Of a stretch of DNA of 64,000 nucleotides, positions 16,450-24,910 are shown one piece after another. How positions within the stretch are numbered: the stretch's first letter is position 1; the number at the start of each line of letters is the position of its first letter. The translations under genes were made by a program, and so were the position numbers. The notes beneath the pieces were generated by a model. That model was not told where the DNA came from, did no database searches, and worked only from the letters and a program-made list of their open reading frames with translations. This DNA comes from Amycolatopsis sp. DSM 110486. Its GTDB lineage: Bacteria; Actinomycetota; Actinomycetes; Mycobacteriales; Pseudonocardiaceae. The stretch lies in assembly GCF_019468465.1 (NCBI RefSeq), contig NZ_CP080519.1:9169001-9233000 (forward strand), read 5' to 3'.

Positions 16450-18027
16450 ATGTCGGTGGATGAGTCAGTGGTCACGATCCCGGAAGACGCGGACAGCCGT
16501 GTGGAGCCCCACACCAGCAGTGCCGTACGGTCACGCTCCGTGCGCTTCCGTTGGCTGCCCTGGGCCGCGGCTCTCCTGGGCCTGTTGTCGTTCCTCCTCG
16601 TGCGCGGGAGCCTGACCGACGACGGGTACATCACCCTCGCCTACGCGAAGAACCTCGCGCTCCACGGCGAATGGGCGCTGGTGCCGGGCATCACGGCGAA
16701 CTCGGCGACCTCGCCGCTCGACGTGCTGCTGCTCGGGCTGCTCACGCTCGTCACGCGGGTCAGCGGTGCGGCTCACCCGGTGGTCGCGCTCGGCGCGCTC
16801 ACCGTGCTCTCGTCCGCCGCCATCGGCTGGGCGTGGCAGCGCCTGGCGCGCTCGTTCGGGCTGGCGACGTGGGTCGGCCTGCTCGGCGTGGTGATCGTGG
16901 TCGTGAACCCGTTCCTCCTTTCGGCCACGGGCCTCGAGGTCCTGCTGGTGCCGGCGATCCTCCTGTGGCTCACGGTGTTCGCCGTCGAGGGCCGGCCGGT
17001 CCTGTTCGGGGTGTTCGCGGCGCTGACGGTGCTCACCCGCCTCGACCTGGTCGTGTTCGTCCTCATCATCACGTTCGGCACGCGCGCCATCCGGCAGCAT
17101 TTCTGGCGCGCGTTCGGCACGGCCGTGCTGGTCGCCGCGCCGTGGTTCCTGTTCAGCTGGTTCGCGCTCGGCTCGTTCATCCCCGACACCCTGGTCATCA
17201 AGCAGGACCAGGAAGGCCTCTTCGGCGCCTGGGGCTACTTCAGCGGCCCGGTGATGTACTTCCTGTACCAGCCGGTGACGGTGATCTTCACGTTCGCCGC
17301 GGCGGTCGCGGGTGCCGTGATCCTGCTGGCCTGGCTCGGGCTGCGCTTCGCGCGTCGCTGGGAGGACTTCCCGGCTCTGGCGCCGGTCGTCGGGCTCGGC
17401 CTGGGCGGCGTCGTCTACTACATCGTGTACTCGACGCTCGGCGTCGGCCCGTACCACTGGTACTACGTGACGCCGACGGCCACGATCGGGTCGTTCGCCG
17501 TGCTCATGACCGGCATCTGGCTGGCTGAGTCCGGCCGTCGGCCGCGGCTGCGCAAAGCCGCGCCGCTCACGGCGCTGGGTCTGGCCTGGGTGACCGCGCT
17601 CGGCATGGTGTCGATCGACCTCGCGCAGGGCGTGCCGTGGCCCTCGCCGGTCATCTTCGGCAACTGGGCGAGCTCGACCGACTACGCGCGGGTGGGCCGC
17701 GAGCTCGGGCAGCGGCTCAACGGCGCGTCGGTGGCGGGGCCGGGGGAGATCGGCACGCTCGCGTACTACTGCGACTGCCAGATCCTCGACGTGTTCTCCG
17801 ACCGCAGCCAGGTCGCGTCGATCGTGCGCAAGCGGATCGCGGAGGACGGCGCCGTCTCGCGGCTCGGCCTGCGCATCAACTACCACTGGTTCGACCGGAA
17901 TCAGCCGCCGCGCCAGGTAGACTACCGGCTTCTTTACGGCAAGGGCCCGGCTTCGGGACCCGACTCGTGGACGGTGTACTCGGCCGCCAAGGGCATCGGG
18001 CACTTCACGCTGGAGCCCGCGCGCTGA
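16450..18027 (+). CDS. GT-C-like polytopic membrane protein, paralogue 1 of 3
   Basis: A 525-residue protein with about ten predicted membrane spans and an extracytoplasmic C-terminal part. The Asp57-Asp58 pair in the first outer loop (TDDGYITLAYAKNLA), followed by NSATSPLDVLLL, matches the layout of GT-C glycosyltransferases that use polyprenyl-phosphate sugars, such as the AftB/ArnT-like families. Conserved with the next two proteins are PWFLFSWFALGSFIPDTL, YHWYY, and a C-terminal EIGTLAYYCDCQILDVFSD with Cys441 and Cys443. Role is inferred: addition of a sugar to an envelope glycan outside the membrane. It heads a three-gene co-transcribed set. Confidence 0.75.
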   Translation: MSVDESVVTIPEDADSRVEPHTSSAVRSRSVRFRWLPWAAALLGLLSFLLVRGSLTDDGYITLAYAKNLALHGEWALVPGITANSATSPLDVLLLGLLTLVTRVSGAAHPVVALGALTVLSSAAIGWAWQRLARSFGLATWVGLLGVVIVVVNPFLLSATGLEVLLVPAILLWLTVFAVEGRPVLFGVFAALTVLTRLDLVVFVLIITFGTRAIRQHFWRAFGTAVLVAAPWFLFSWFALGSFIPDTLVIKQDQEGLFGAWGYFSGPVMYFLYQPVTVIFTFAAAVAGAVILLAWLGLRFARRWEDFPALAPVVGLGLGGVVYYIVYSTLGVGPYHWYYVTPTATIGSFAVLMTGIWLAESGRRPRLRKAAPLTALGLAWVTALGMVSIDLAQGVPWPSPVIFGNWASSTDYARVGRELGQRLNGASVAGPGEIGTLAYYCDCQILDVFSDRSQVASIVRKRIAEDGAVSRLGLRINYHWFDRNQPPRQVDYRLLYGKGPASGPDSWTVYSAAKGIGHFTLEPAR

Positions 18028-18061
18028 GACCCTGCCCGACCCCTCCCGACGAGGAGTCCGC

Positions 18062-19597
18062 GTGGCATCGACCAGCACCACCGCACCCGGCGACGTCGAG
18101 GACGCCGGACCGGCACCGCGCCGCCACGGCGTGCTCGCGCTCGTGGTCGCCGTGCTCTCGGCCGGCGCGTTCGCGTTGTTCCGCAACCACCTGATCGACG
18201 ACACCTTCATCACGCTGTCTTATGCCCGCAACCTCGCTTTCCACGGGCACTGGGGCCTGATCGAGCTGGGCACGTCGAACACGGCGACCTCGCCCTTGAG
18301 CGTGCTGGTGCTGGCCGGGCTGACGCTGGTGGTGCGCGACGCCGTGGTGGCCGCGGCGATCCTGTACGTGCTGTGCCAGGTCGTGATCGCCGTCGGCCTG
18401 GCCCGCCTGGGTGACCGGGCGGGCCTGCCGCGGTGGTTCTCGCCGCTGGCGGTCGCGCTGCTCACCGTGAACCCGCTGCTGATCTCGTCGATCGGGCTCG
18501 AGGTCGAGTTCGGCGTGGCGGCGGTGGTGTGCCTGCTGGTGTTCTCGGCCGAGCGGCGGCCGGTGCTCGTCGGCGTGGCCACGGGCGTGCTCGTGCTCAT
18601 CCGGGTGGACCTGGTGCTGATCGCGATCGTGGTGGTCCTCCTGCGGGTGCGGTTCTGGGCCGGGCTCGGCAAGTCGCTGCTGACGGCGGTGGTCGTCGCG
18701 CTGCCGTGGTTCGTGTTCAGCTGGTTCGTGCTCGGGTCCGCGGTGCCGGACACGCTGATCATCAAAACGCTGCAGAAGTCCTGGGGCGCCTACGGGTTCT
18801 CGAACGGCCCCGCGCTGTACGAGAGCGTTTTCCCTGGGGCGACGTGGCTTTCGTTCCTCCCGGCGGCGCTGGGCGTGGTCGCTTTCGCCGTCTGGCTCCT
18901 CACGCTGGTGCGGCGCGGCCCCGCGGCGAGGACACTGCTGCCGTTCGTGGCGCTGGTGCCGGCCGGGGTCGTGCACTACCTGGCGTACTCGCGGCTACAC
19001 GTACCGCCTTATCACTGGTACTACGCGCCGAGCATCGCCGTGACCACGCTCTTCTTCGCCGCAGCAGTCGCCGCCGTGGCCGGGCGCGCACCGGCGGTGG
19101 CCCGCTGGACGGCCGGGGCGCCCGCGGTGCTGGCGGCGGTCGGGCTCGTGGTCGTGAGCGCGGCGTTCTACGCGTGGGGCGGGCTGCCACGGCCGTTCGC
19201 GCCGATCATGTCCAACCACACCACCACCGCCGAGTACGAGCGAATCGGGCCGGAGCTGGGCCGGCTCGTCGGTACCGGCACGGTGCGCAGCGGCGGGGAG
19301 ATCGGGGTGCTCGCATACAGCTGCGGCTGCTCGATCGTGGACCTGTTCGACGACCGCGGCGCGGTCGGCCCGGCGATCGCGCAGCGCGAGGCGACCATGG
19401 GCTCGTTCGGCCGCAAGCTCGTCGACCTTAACTTCCACTACTTCGACTACGGCGCGGTGGCCGTGAAGCCCGAGTACGCGCTGGTCCCGACCTCGGTCGG
19501 CGCGACCGCGCCGGCAAACGTGCTGGCGCAGTGGCGGATCGCGTCGCCATGGGCCGGCGAGCAGGTGCTCTACCTCGTGCGCGGCGACGGGACCTGA
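18062..19597 (+). CDS. GT-C-like polytopic membrane protein, paralogue 2 of 3
   Basis: A 511-residue paralogue of its neighbours on both sides, starting at GTG 18062 after GAGGAG, 34 bp downstream of paralogue 1. It keeps Asp46-Asp47 (LIDDTFITLSYARNLA), NTATSPLSVLVL, PWFVFSWFVLGSAVPDTL, YHWYY and the C-terminal CxC pair Cys421/Cys423 in AYSCGCSIVDLFDD. It is the most diverged of the three, for example lacking the TGLEVHL-like wording around the fourth span. Function as an envelope sugar transferase is inferred from topology and the acidic loop motif only. Confidence 0.75.
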   Translation: MASTSTTAPGDVEDAGPAPRRHGVLALVVAVLSAGAFALFRNHLIDDTFITLSYARNLAFHGHWGLIELGTSNTATSPLSVLVLAGLTLVVRDAVVAAAILYVLCQVVIAVGLARLGDRAGLPRWFSPLAVALLTVNPLLISSIGLEVEFGVAAVVCLLVFSAERRPVLVGVATGVLVLIRVDLVLIAIVVVLLRVRFWAGLGKSLLTAVVVALPWFVFSWFVLGSAVPDTLIIKTLQKSWGAYGFSNGPALYESVFPGATWLSFLPAALGVVAFAVWLLTLVRRGPAARTLLPFVALVPAGVVHYLAYSRLHVPPYHWYYAPSIAVTTLFFAAAVAAVAGRAPAVARWTAGAPAVLAAVGLVVVSAAFYAWGGLPRPFAPIMSNHTTTAEYERIGPELGRLVGTGTVRSGGEIGVLAYSCGCSIVDLFDDRGAVGPAIAQREATMGSFGRKLVDLNFHYFDYGAVAVKPEYALVPTSVGATAPANVLAQWRIASPWAGEQVLYLVRGDGT

Positions 19598-19598
19598 C

Positions 19599-21128
19599 GT
19601 GGGCCGGGCCGTGGCCCCTGGGCGTCTCCCGGCCGAGCCGGGGGAGCCCGCGAGACGCGGCCGTGGCCGGGCGGTGCTGTGGCCGGCCACGGTGGCCGCG
19701 GTCTCGGCCGTGGTGTTCCTCGGCGTCAAGGGAAGCCTGATCGACGACTCGTTCATCACGCTCGGGTACGCGCGCAACCTCGCTGAGCACTTCCACTGGG
19801 GCCTGGTCGAGGCCGAGACGGCGAACTCGGCGACCTCGCCGTTGAACGTCCTGCTGCTCGCGCTCGGCGGCACGCTCACGCGGGTCGCGGGCGGCCAGGT
19901 CCACCCGGTGGCCGGCGCGGGACTCGTGTTCGTGGCGGAGATGACAGCCGTGGGCTGGGGGTTCGCGCGCATCACCCGGGCGCTGCGGCTGCCGTTTTTC
20001 ACGGCTGTGGCGGGGACGGCGGCGATCCTGGTCAACCCGTTCGTTCTGTCGGCGACGGGGCTGGAGGTGCACCTGATTTCGGCGGTGCTGGTCCTGCTCA
20101 CGGCGTACGCGCTGGAGGGCCGGGCGATCGGGTTCGGCGTGGTGGCCGGGCTCGCGGTGCTGGTGCGGCTGGATCTGGTGGTTTTCGTGGTGCTGTTCGC
20201 GCTGGGGGTCGGCGCGCTGCGGCGCCGGCTGCTGCCCGTAGTGGGCGTGGCGCTCGCGGTGTGCCTGCCGTGGTTCGTCTTCAGCTGGTTCGCGCTCGGC
20301 TCGGCGATCCCGGACACCTTCCTGATCAAGACGACGCAGGGCGCGTTCGGCGAGTACACCTATGGCAACGGGCCGGAGTACTACCTCGACCCGAAGCGCT
20401 GGAAGGCGACGCTGGTGGCCTTCGCCCCGGCTGCCGCCGGGCTGGTGGCGCTGCTCGGCTGGCTGGGGTGGCTCGTGGTGCGCCGGGAACAGGCCGCGAG
20501 GTTCGGGCCGGTGGGTGTGCTGGGTGCGGGAGGGTTGGCGTACTACGGCGCGTACTCGCTGCTCGGCGTGCCGCCCTACCAGTGGTACTACGTGGCGCCG
20601 ATCGTCGCGCTCACCGTGGTGTTCGTGGTCGCCGCCGGGTGGCTGGCCCGCGGCGGCGCGTTCCGGGTGGGCGTGGCGATCCTGGCGTTGGCGCTCGCGG
20701 TGCTGCCGGCCGGATACCTCGACGTGGACCGCGGGGTGCCCTGGACGGCGCCGCCGATCTTCGGGAACTGGGCCACGGCGGCGGACTACGCCCGCGCCGG
20801 CCGGGAAATCGGCGCGCGGGTCGGCGACGCGACGGTGGCGGCCCCGCCCGAGATCGGCACCCTCGCGTACTTCTGCGAATGCGCGATGGTCGACACGTTC
20901 GCCGACCAGGGCCGCGTCGTCCCGCTGGTGGCGCAGCGCATCGCGGAGGCGGGACCGGTCGGCGGATTCCTGCTGCGGGTGGACTACCACTGGCTCGACA
21001 CCGCTCGCAGGCCCCGGCCCGTGGACTACCGCCTCGACTGGAGCTGGACGCCGATCTCCGGACCGGACACCTGGCACCTGTCCTCACCGGCGACGGGCGA
21101 CGGCTGGGTGCGGCTCGTGCGGATCTGA
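19599..21128 (+). CDS. GT-C-like polytopic membrane protein, paralogue 3 of 3
   Basis: A 509-residue paralogue whose GTG start follows the previous stop by one base, so translation is probably coupled. It keeps Asp49-Asp50 (LIDDSFITLGYARNLA), NSATSPLNVLLL, PWFVFSWFALGSAIPDTF, YQWYY and Cys426/Cys428 in AYFCECAMVDTFAD. It ends RVDYHWLDT-RPVDYRL, like paralogue 1, so 1 and 3 are closer to each other than to 2. The protein begins with an Arg-rich cytoplasmic tail of ~25 residues before the first span. Confidence 0.75.
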   Translation: MGRAVAPGRLPAEPGEPARRGRGRAVLWPATVAAVSAVVFLGVKGSLIDDSFITLGYARNLAEHFHWGLVEAETANSATSPLNVLLLALGGTLTRVAGGQVHPVAGAGLVFVAEMTAVGWGFARITRALRLPFFTAVAGTAAILVNPFVLSATGLEVHLISAVLVLLTAYALEGRAIGFGVVAGLAVLVRLDLVVFVVLFALGVGALRRRLLPVVGVALAVCLPWFVFSWFALGSAIPDTFLIKTTQGAFGEYTYGNGPEYYLDPKRWKATLVAFAPAAAGLVALLGWLGWLVVRREQAARFGPVGVLGAGGLAYYGAYSLLGVPPYQWYYVAPIVALTVVFVVAAGWLARGGAFRVGVAILALALAVLPAGYLDVDRGVPWTAPPIFGNWATAADYARAGREIGARVGDATVAAPPEIGTLAYFCECAMVDTFADQGRVVPLVAQRIAEAGPVGGFLLRVDYHWLDTARRPRPVDYRLDWSWTPISGPDTWHLSSPATGDGWVRLVRI

Positions 21129-21151
21129 TCGCGCCCGCGCCCCGCAGCGGT

Positions 21152-21157
21152 TACCGT
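21152..21157 (+). promoter_or_regulatory. Leaderless -10 of the LigD-type primase gene
   Basis: TACCGT is followed by six bases and the ATG at 21164. No ribosome-binding site is present. The primase is therefore likely transcribed independently of the membrane-protein genes, despite the 35-bp gap. Confidence 0.55.
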
Positions 21158-21163
21158 CACGGC

Positions 21164-22105
21164 ATGGCGAAAGACTCGGCGGTGGAGGTCGCGGTCGGGG
21201 ACCGCATGGTGCGCATCTCCAACCCGGACCGGGTGTACTTCCCGGCCCGGGGCGAGACAAAGCTGGACCTGGTGAACTACTACCTGTCGGTGGGCGAGGG
21301 CATCGTGCGCGCCCTGCGGGAGCGCCCGTGCATGCTGCACCGGTTCCCTTCGGGCGTCGCGGGGGAGAAGGTGCACCAGAAGCGTGTGCCGAACGGTGCG
21401 CCGCCGTGGCTGGAGACCGTGCGGGTGCACTTCCCGCGCTACGGCCGCTACGCCGACGAGCTGTGCGTGACGGAGGCGGCGCACGTCGCGTGGGCGGTGC
21501 AGATGTCCACTGTGGAGTTCCACCCGTGGAACTCGCGTCGCGCGGACACGGAAAAGCCCGACGAGTGGCGGATCGACCTCGACCCGATGCCCGACTGTCC
21601 CTTCGACACGGTCCGCAGCGTCGCGCACGTCGTCCATGAGGTGCTGGACGAGCTCGGCGCCGTCGGCTGGCCGAAAACCTCCGGCGGGAGCGGGCTGCAC
21701 GTCTACGTGCGCATCGAACCCCGCTGGGGCTTCGCCGACGTGCGCCGCGCGGCGCTGGCCTTCGCGCGCGAGGTGGAGCGGCGCGCGCCCGACGAGGTCA
21801 CGACCACGTGGTGGCGCAAGGACCGCGATCCGAAGAAGCTTTTCGTGGACTACAACCAGAACGCGCGTGACCACACGATCGCCAGCGCGTACTCCGTGCG
21901 CGGCGTGCCGGAGGGCACCGTGTCGACGCCCATCCGCTGGGACGAGGTCGACGACGTCGAGCCGCGCGAGTGCACCATCGCCACAGTGCCCGCGCGCTTC
22001 GCGGAGCTGGGCGACCTCCACGCGGGTATCGACGACGCGGTGTTCTCCCTGGAGCCCCTGCTGGAGTGGGCCGACCGCGACGGCCTGGAAGCCGATGACT
22101 CTTGA
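21164..22105 (+). CDS. LigD-type DNA primase/polymerase domain protein (stand-alone PolDom)
   Basis: A 313-residue protein made only of the polymerase/primase domain of the bacterial NHEJ ligase LigD. Catalytic residues are visible as DLDP at 138-141, with HPW at 120-122 and SGGSGLHVY at 173-181. In NHEJ this domain fills gaps with ribonucleotides at breaks bridged by Ku. No ku or ATP-dependent ligase gene is next to it, as is usual for split actinobacterial systems. The start is set by the -10 hexamer six bases upstream; it is convergent with a serine hydrolase gene, three bases apart. Confidence 0.9.
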   Translation: MAKDSAVEVAVGDRMVRISNPDRVYFPARGETKLDLVNYYLSVGEGIVRALRERPCMLHRFPSGVAGEKVHQKRVPNGAPPWLETVRVHFPRYGRYADELCVTEAAHVAWAVQMSTVEFHPWNSRRADTEKPDEWRIDLDPMPDCPFDTVRSVAHVVHEVLDELGAVGWPKTSGGSGLHVYVRIEPRWGFADVRRAALAFAREVERRAPDEVTTTWWRKDRDPKKLFVDYNQNARDHTIASAYSVRGVPEGTVSTPIRWDEVDDVEPRECTIATVPARFAELGDLHAGIDDAVFSLEPLLEWADRDGLEADDS

Positions 22106-22108
22106 TGA

Positions 22109-23419
22109 TCAGGCGATCCGGGTGGCGGCGGCTCCGTTGTGCAGGAAGCGGGCTCGGCCGTGCTCGCCCGAGCCGACCAGGGACAGGACCTGGTGGCCGT
22201 CGAACTTCGGCTCGAGCGTGATGATCGTGCTGTCGCCGAGGCGGACGACCTCGACGCGGCTCTCGCGCTTGCCGAGGAGGGACGCGGCGAGCTCGCTTCG
22301 AGGGTGGTAGGTGAGAAACGCGCGGTCGTTCTCGACGGCGAGGGCGATGTCGTACAGCGTGGTGCGGTAGGTGCCGCACATGCGGTCCGCGTCGATCGGA
22401 GTGGGGTTCGCGGGCGGCACGGGGAGCGGTGCCGTCCCGACGCCGGCGAGCTCCCCGAGCACCGTGCTGAAGATTTCGTGCGCCAGCGGTTCACCGCCCG
22501 CGCTGTTGGTCAGCACCGCCACCGCGACGCCGGCCGAGGGGACGACGCGCAGGAACGCCTTTTGTCCTTTGGAGACGCCGGTGTGGCCGAGCACGCGGTC
22601 CTGGTAGAGCATCCAGCCGAGCCCCCAGCCGAGGATGCCGCCGCCGAAGTCCGGGACGGACTCGAGCTGGGGTTCGCGCAGTGCCGCGAGCGTCTCGTCG
22701 GTGAGGTGCAGGCGGACGAACTCCAGCAGGTCGCGCGCACTCATCGCGAGGTGCGAGCCGCTGGGCACGCAGTGGTAGCGGGCCGCCCACGACGTGGTGG
22801 GCACGAGCTCTCCGCCGGCCTCGACGTGGCCGACCGCGGCGCGGTGCAGGATCGCCTCGTACGGGTCGGTGGCGACGGACCGCAGCCCCAGCGGTGCCAC
22901 GAGGTGTTCGCGCAGCACGTCGTGGAAACGCTTGCCGCGCACCACCTCCACGAGCCTGCCGAGCAGCGCGTACCCGCTGTTGGAGTAGGAGAAGAGCGTG
23001 CCTGGTGGAAGGAGCTGGTCCGCGTCGGCGAGGGCGGCGACGAACTTCTCGATCGCGTCGTCGTTGCGACCGGTGTCGGCGTAGTGGTTGCCGTCGAGGC
23101 CGCCGGTGTGGGTGAGCAGGTGGCGGGCGGTCAGCAATGCGGTGGCGGCCGCGTCGTTCAGCCGGAAACCGGGCACGTACTCGCGAACGGGACGGTCGAG
23201 ATCCAGCACGCCCTCGCTCACCAGTTGCCGGACCAGGGTGGCGGTCCAGATCTTGGTGATCGAGCCGATCTTGAACACCGAGTCGGACGTGGTCTCGACT
23301 CCCGTGCGCAGGCTCAGCACACCCGCGGCCTCGTCCCGGATCTTCCCGTCGGCCAGCACAGCCACCTGCGCGCCCGGTACGTCGTACTTCGTGATGAGCT
23401 CGCCCAGGTTCCACCCCAT
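22109..23419 (-). CDS. Serine hydrolase, class C beta-lactamase/esterase fold
   Basis: A 436-residue protein with the SxxK nucleophile motif Ser53-Ile-Thr-Lys56 and the YxN motif Tyr145-Ser-Asn147, both typical of the class C beta-lactamase, DD-peptidase and EstB family. An extra C-terminal domain of ~110 residues follows. No signal peptide is evident (MGWNLGELITKYDVPG), so a cytoplasmic esterase or peptidase is more likely than a beta-lactamase. The ATG is preceded by TAGGTT and six bases, so it is leaderless. The hairpin repeat element lies immediately upstream. Confidence 0.85.
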   Translation of the reverse strand: MGWNLGELITKYDVPGAQVAVLADGKIRDEAAGVLSLRTGVETTSDSVFKIGSITKIWTATLVRQLVSEGVLDLDRPVREYVPGFRLNDAAATALLTARHLLTHTGGLDGNHYADTGRNDDAIEKFVAALADADQLLPPGTLFSYSNSGYALLGRLVEVVRGKRFHDVLREHLVAPLGLRSVATDPYEAILHRAAVGHVEAGGELVPTTSWAARYHCVPSGSHLAMSARDLLEFVRLHLTDETLAALREPQLESVPDFGGGILGWGLGWMLYQDRVLGHTGVSKGQKAFLRVVPSAGVAVAVLTNSAGGEPLAHEIFSTVLGELAGVGTAPLPVPPANPTPIDADRMCGTYRTTLYDIALAVENDRAFLTYHPRSELAASLLGKRESRVEVVRLGDSTIITLEPKFDGHQVLSLVGSGEHGRARFLHNGAAATRIA

Positions 23420-23425
23420 CCCGGC

Positions 23426-23431
23426 AACCTA
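23426..23431 (-). promoter_or_regulatory. Leaderless -10 of the serine hydrolase gene
   Basis: On the minus strand TAGGTT is followed by GCCGGG and the ATG at 23419. The hexamer lies 16 bp from the edge of the hairpin repeat element. Confidence 0.5.
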
Positions 23432-23446
23432 GCGGCCGTTGCACCC

Positions 23447-23560
23447 GCGAGATCGCGCCGGCTTCCCGATTGTGTGGTGCGATCGGCCCCCGGCCGATCC
23501 GACCGCACAATCGGGAAGCCGGCTCAAAGGCGATCTCGCACGCCCCGACGGAGTCGGGGC
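23447..23560. repeat. Double-hairpin repeat element, copy A
   Basis: A 10-bp outer stem (23447-23456 with 23530-23539) encloses a 32-nt arm pair (23457-23488 with 23492-23523) with three mismatched or wobble positions and a 3-nt loop. TCAAAG forms a one-sided bulge between the stems. A second hairpin follows at 23542-23549 with 23553-23560 (loop GGA). The thiolase stop codon is five bases beyond. Copy B at 56620-56732 has the same architecture, and its base changes keep the stems paired. On the thiolase transcript the element would form a large 3' structure and could terminate transcription. Confidence 0.88.
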
Positions 23561-23564
23561 AGAG

Positions 23565-24758
23565 TTACAGCCGTTCGATGATGGTCGCGTTGGCGAGGCC
23601 GCCGGCTTCGCACATGGTTTGCAGGCCGTAGCGGCCGCCGGTCTGCTCCAGTACGGACAGCAGCGTCGTCATGAGACGCCCGCCGCTCGCGCCGAGGGGG
23701 TGGCCGATCGAGATGGCGCCGCCGTTGACGTTGACCTTGTTCAGGTCCGCACCGAGCTCCGCCTGCCACGCCAGCACGACGCTGGCGAAGGCTTCGTTGA
23801 CCTCGAACGCGTCGATGTCAGACAGCTTCAACCCTGCGCGGTCGAGCACCTTGCGGGTCGCGGGGATCACGCCGGTGAGCATGTAGAGCGGGTCGTCGCC
23901 GACCACCGAGAACGAGTGCAGGCGCGCCCTCGGCTTGAGGCCGAGCTTCTTCGCCGTGTCGCTGCTGGTGATGAGCACCGCGGAGGCGCCGTCGTTGATC
24001 GGCGAGGAGTTGCCCGCCGTCACGCGCCAGTCGATCTGCGGGAAGCGCTCCGACCAGAGGTCGGCCTTGAACGCCGGCTTGAGGCCCGCGAGGACCTCGG
24101 ACGTGGTGCCCGGGCGCACCGACTCGTCGGTGGTCACGTCGACGAGCGTGCCGTCGGGGCCCGGCGCCTTGAGCGCGGCGACCTCGCCGGCGAACTTGCC
24201 GTCGGCCCAGGCCTGGGCCGCGCGGCGGTGGCTCTCGGCGGAGTACGCGTCGAGCTGCTCACGCGAGAAGCCCCACTTGGCGGCGATGAGCTCCGCGCTG
24301 ATGCCCTGTGGCACGAGGCCCTCGGGGTAACGGGCGGCGACACCGGCGCCGAACGGGTCCATGCCGGCCATCTGGCTGCCCATCGGCACGCGGCCCATGG
24401 ACTCGATGCCGGAGGCGATGGCGATGTCGTAGGCGCCGCTCAACACACCCTGCGCGGCGAAGTGGATGGCCTGCTGGCTGCTGCCGCACTGGCGGTCGAC
24501 GGTCACGGCGGGCACCGACTCCGGCAGCCCCGCGGCGAGCGCGGCCCAGCGCGCGGTGTTCATGCTCTGCTCGCCGATCTGCCCGACCGCGCCGCTGATC
24601 ACGTCGTCGATCAGCGCGGGGTCGATGCCGGTGCGTTCGACCAGCGACCGGATGGCGTGTGCGTGCAGATCGACCGGGTGGACCCCCGCCAGCTGCCCCG
24701 TGGGCTTGCCCTTGCCGATCGGTGTCCGCACCGCGTCGACGATGACCGCGTCCCTCAT
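23565..24758 (-). CDS. Acetyl-CoA acetyltransferase / thiolase
   Basis: A 397-residue thiolase. The acyl-accepting Cys91 lies in DRQCGSSQQAIHFA, and the C-terminal catalytic set is NEAFASV, GHPLGASG and MCEAGGLANATIIERL. It should catalyse reversible thiolytic cleavage or condensation of acyl-CoA with acetyl-CoA. ATG 24758 is chosen because AAGGAGG lies nine bases upstream and MRDAVIVDAVRTPIG is the standard N-terminus; the open frame up to 24917 is non-homologous. It is divergent from an HxlR regulator, which probably controls it. Its stop codon abuts hairpin element copy A. Confidence 0.94.
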   Translation of the reverse strand: MRDAVIVDAVRTPIGKGKPTGQLAGVHPVDLHAHAIRSLVERTGIDPALIDDVISGAVGQIGEQSMNTARWAALAAGLPESVPAVTVDRQCGSSQQAIHFAAQGVLSGAYDIAIASGIESMGRVPMGSQMAGMDPFGAGVAARYPEGLVPQGISAELIAAKWGFSREQLDAYSAESHRRAAQAWADGKFAGEVAALKAPGPDGTLVDVTTDESVRPGTTSEVLAGLKPAFKADLWSERFPQIDWRVTAGNSSPINDGASAVLITSSDTAKKLGLKPRARLHSFSVVGDDPLYMLTGVIPATRKVLDRAGLKLSDIDAFEVNEAFASVVLAWQAELGADLNKVNVNGGAISIGHPLGASGGRLMTTLLSVLEQTGGRYGLQTMCEAGGLANATIIERL

Positions 24759-24798
24759 GACCTGCCTCCTTGCATAGCCGCTTGATCCCGTTGTACGC

Positions 24799-24815
24799 GT
24801 TATGGGTTGGATAAC
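24799..24815. promoter_or_regulatory. Candidate HxlR operator
   Basis: GTTAT and ATAAC arms flank a 7-bp spacer, with further arms GTTGT (24790-24794) and ACAAC (24816-24820). The palindrome is an AT-rich island in the thiolase/HxlR divergent region. Confidence 0.45.
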
Positions 24816-24868
24816 ACAACTCACTCGGCGAGGGTTGTCGGCCACCTCACACCCTGGTGGTGACGTGC

Positions 24869-24874
24869 TAGGTT
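24869..24874 (+). promoter_or_regulatory. Probable -10 of the HxlR gene
   Basis: TAGGTT lies 36 bp before the ATG; the transcript would carry a short leader with GGAGGT at 24898-24903. Confidence 0.4.
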
Positions 24875-24910
24875 GGAAATTCCTGCTGGGGTGTAACGGA
24901 GGTGGGACGG

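Noticed and set aside
22109..23419. Antibiotic-resistance beta-lactamase
   Set aside because: Class C motifs are present but there is no export signal, and the extra C-terminal domain fits esterase/peptidase relatives.
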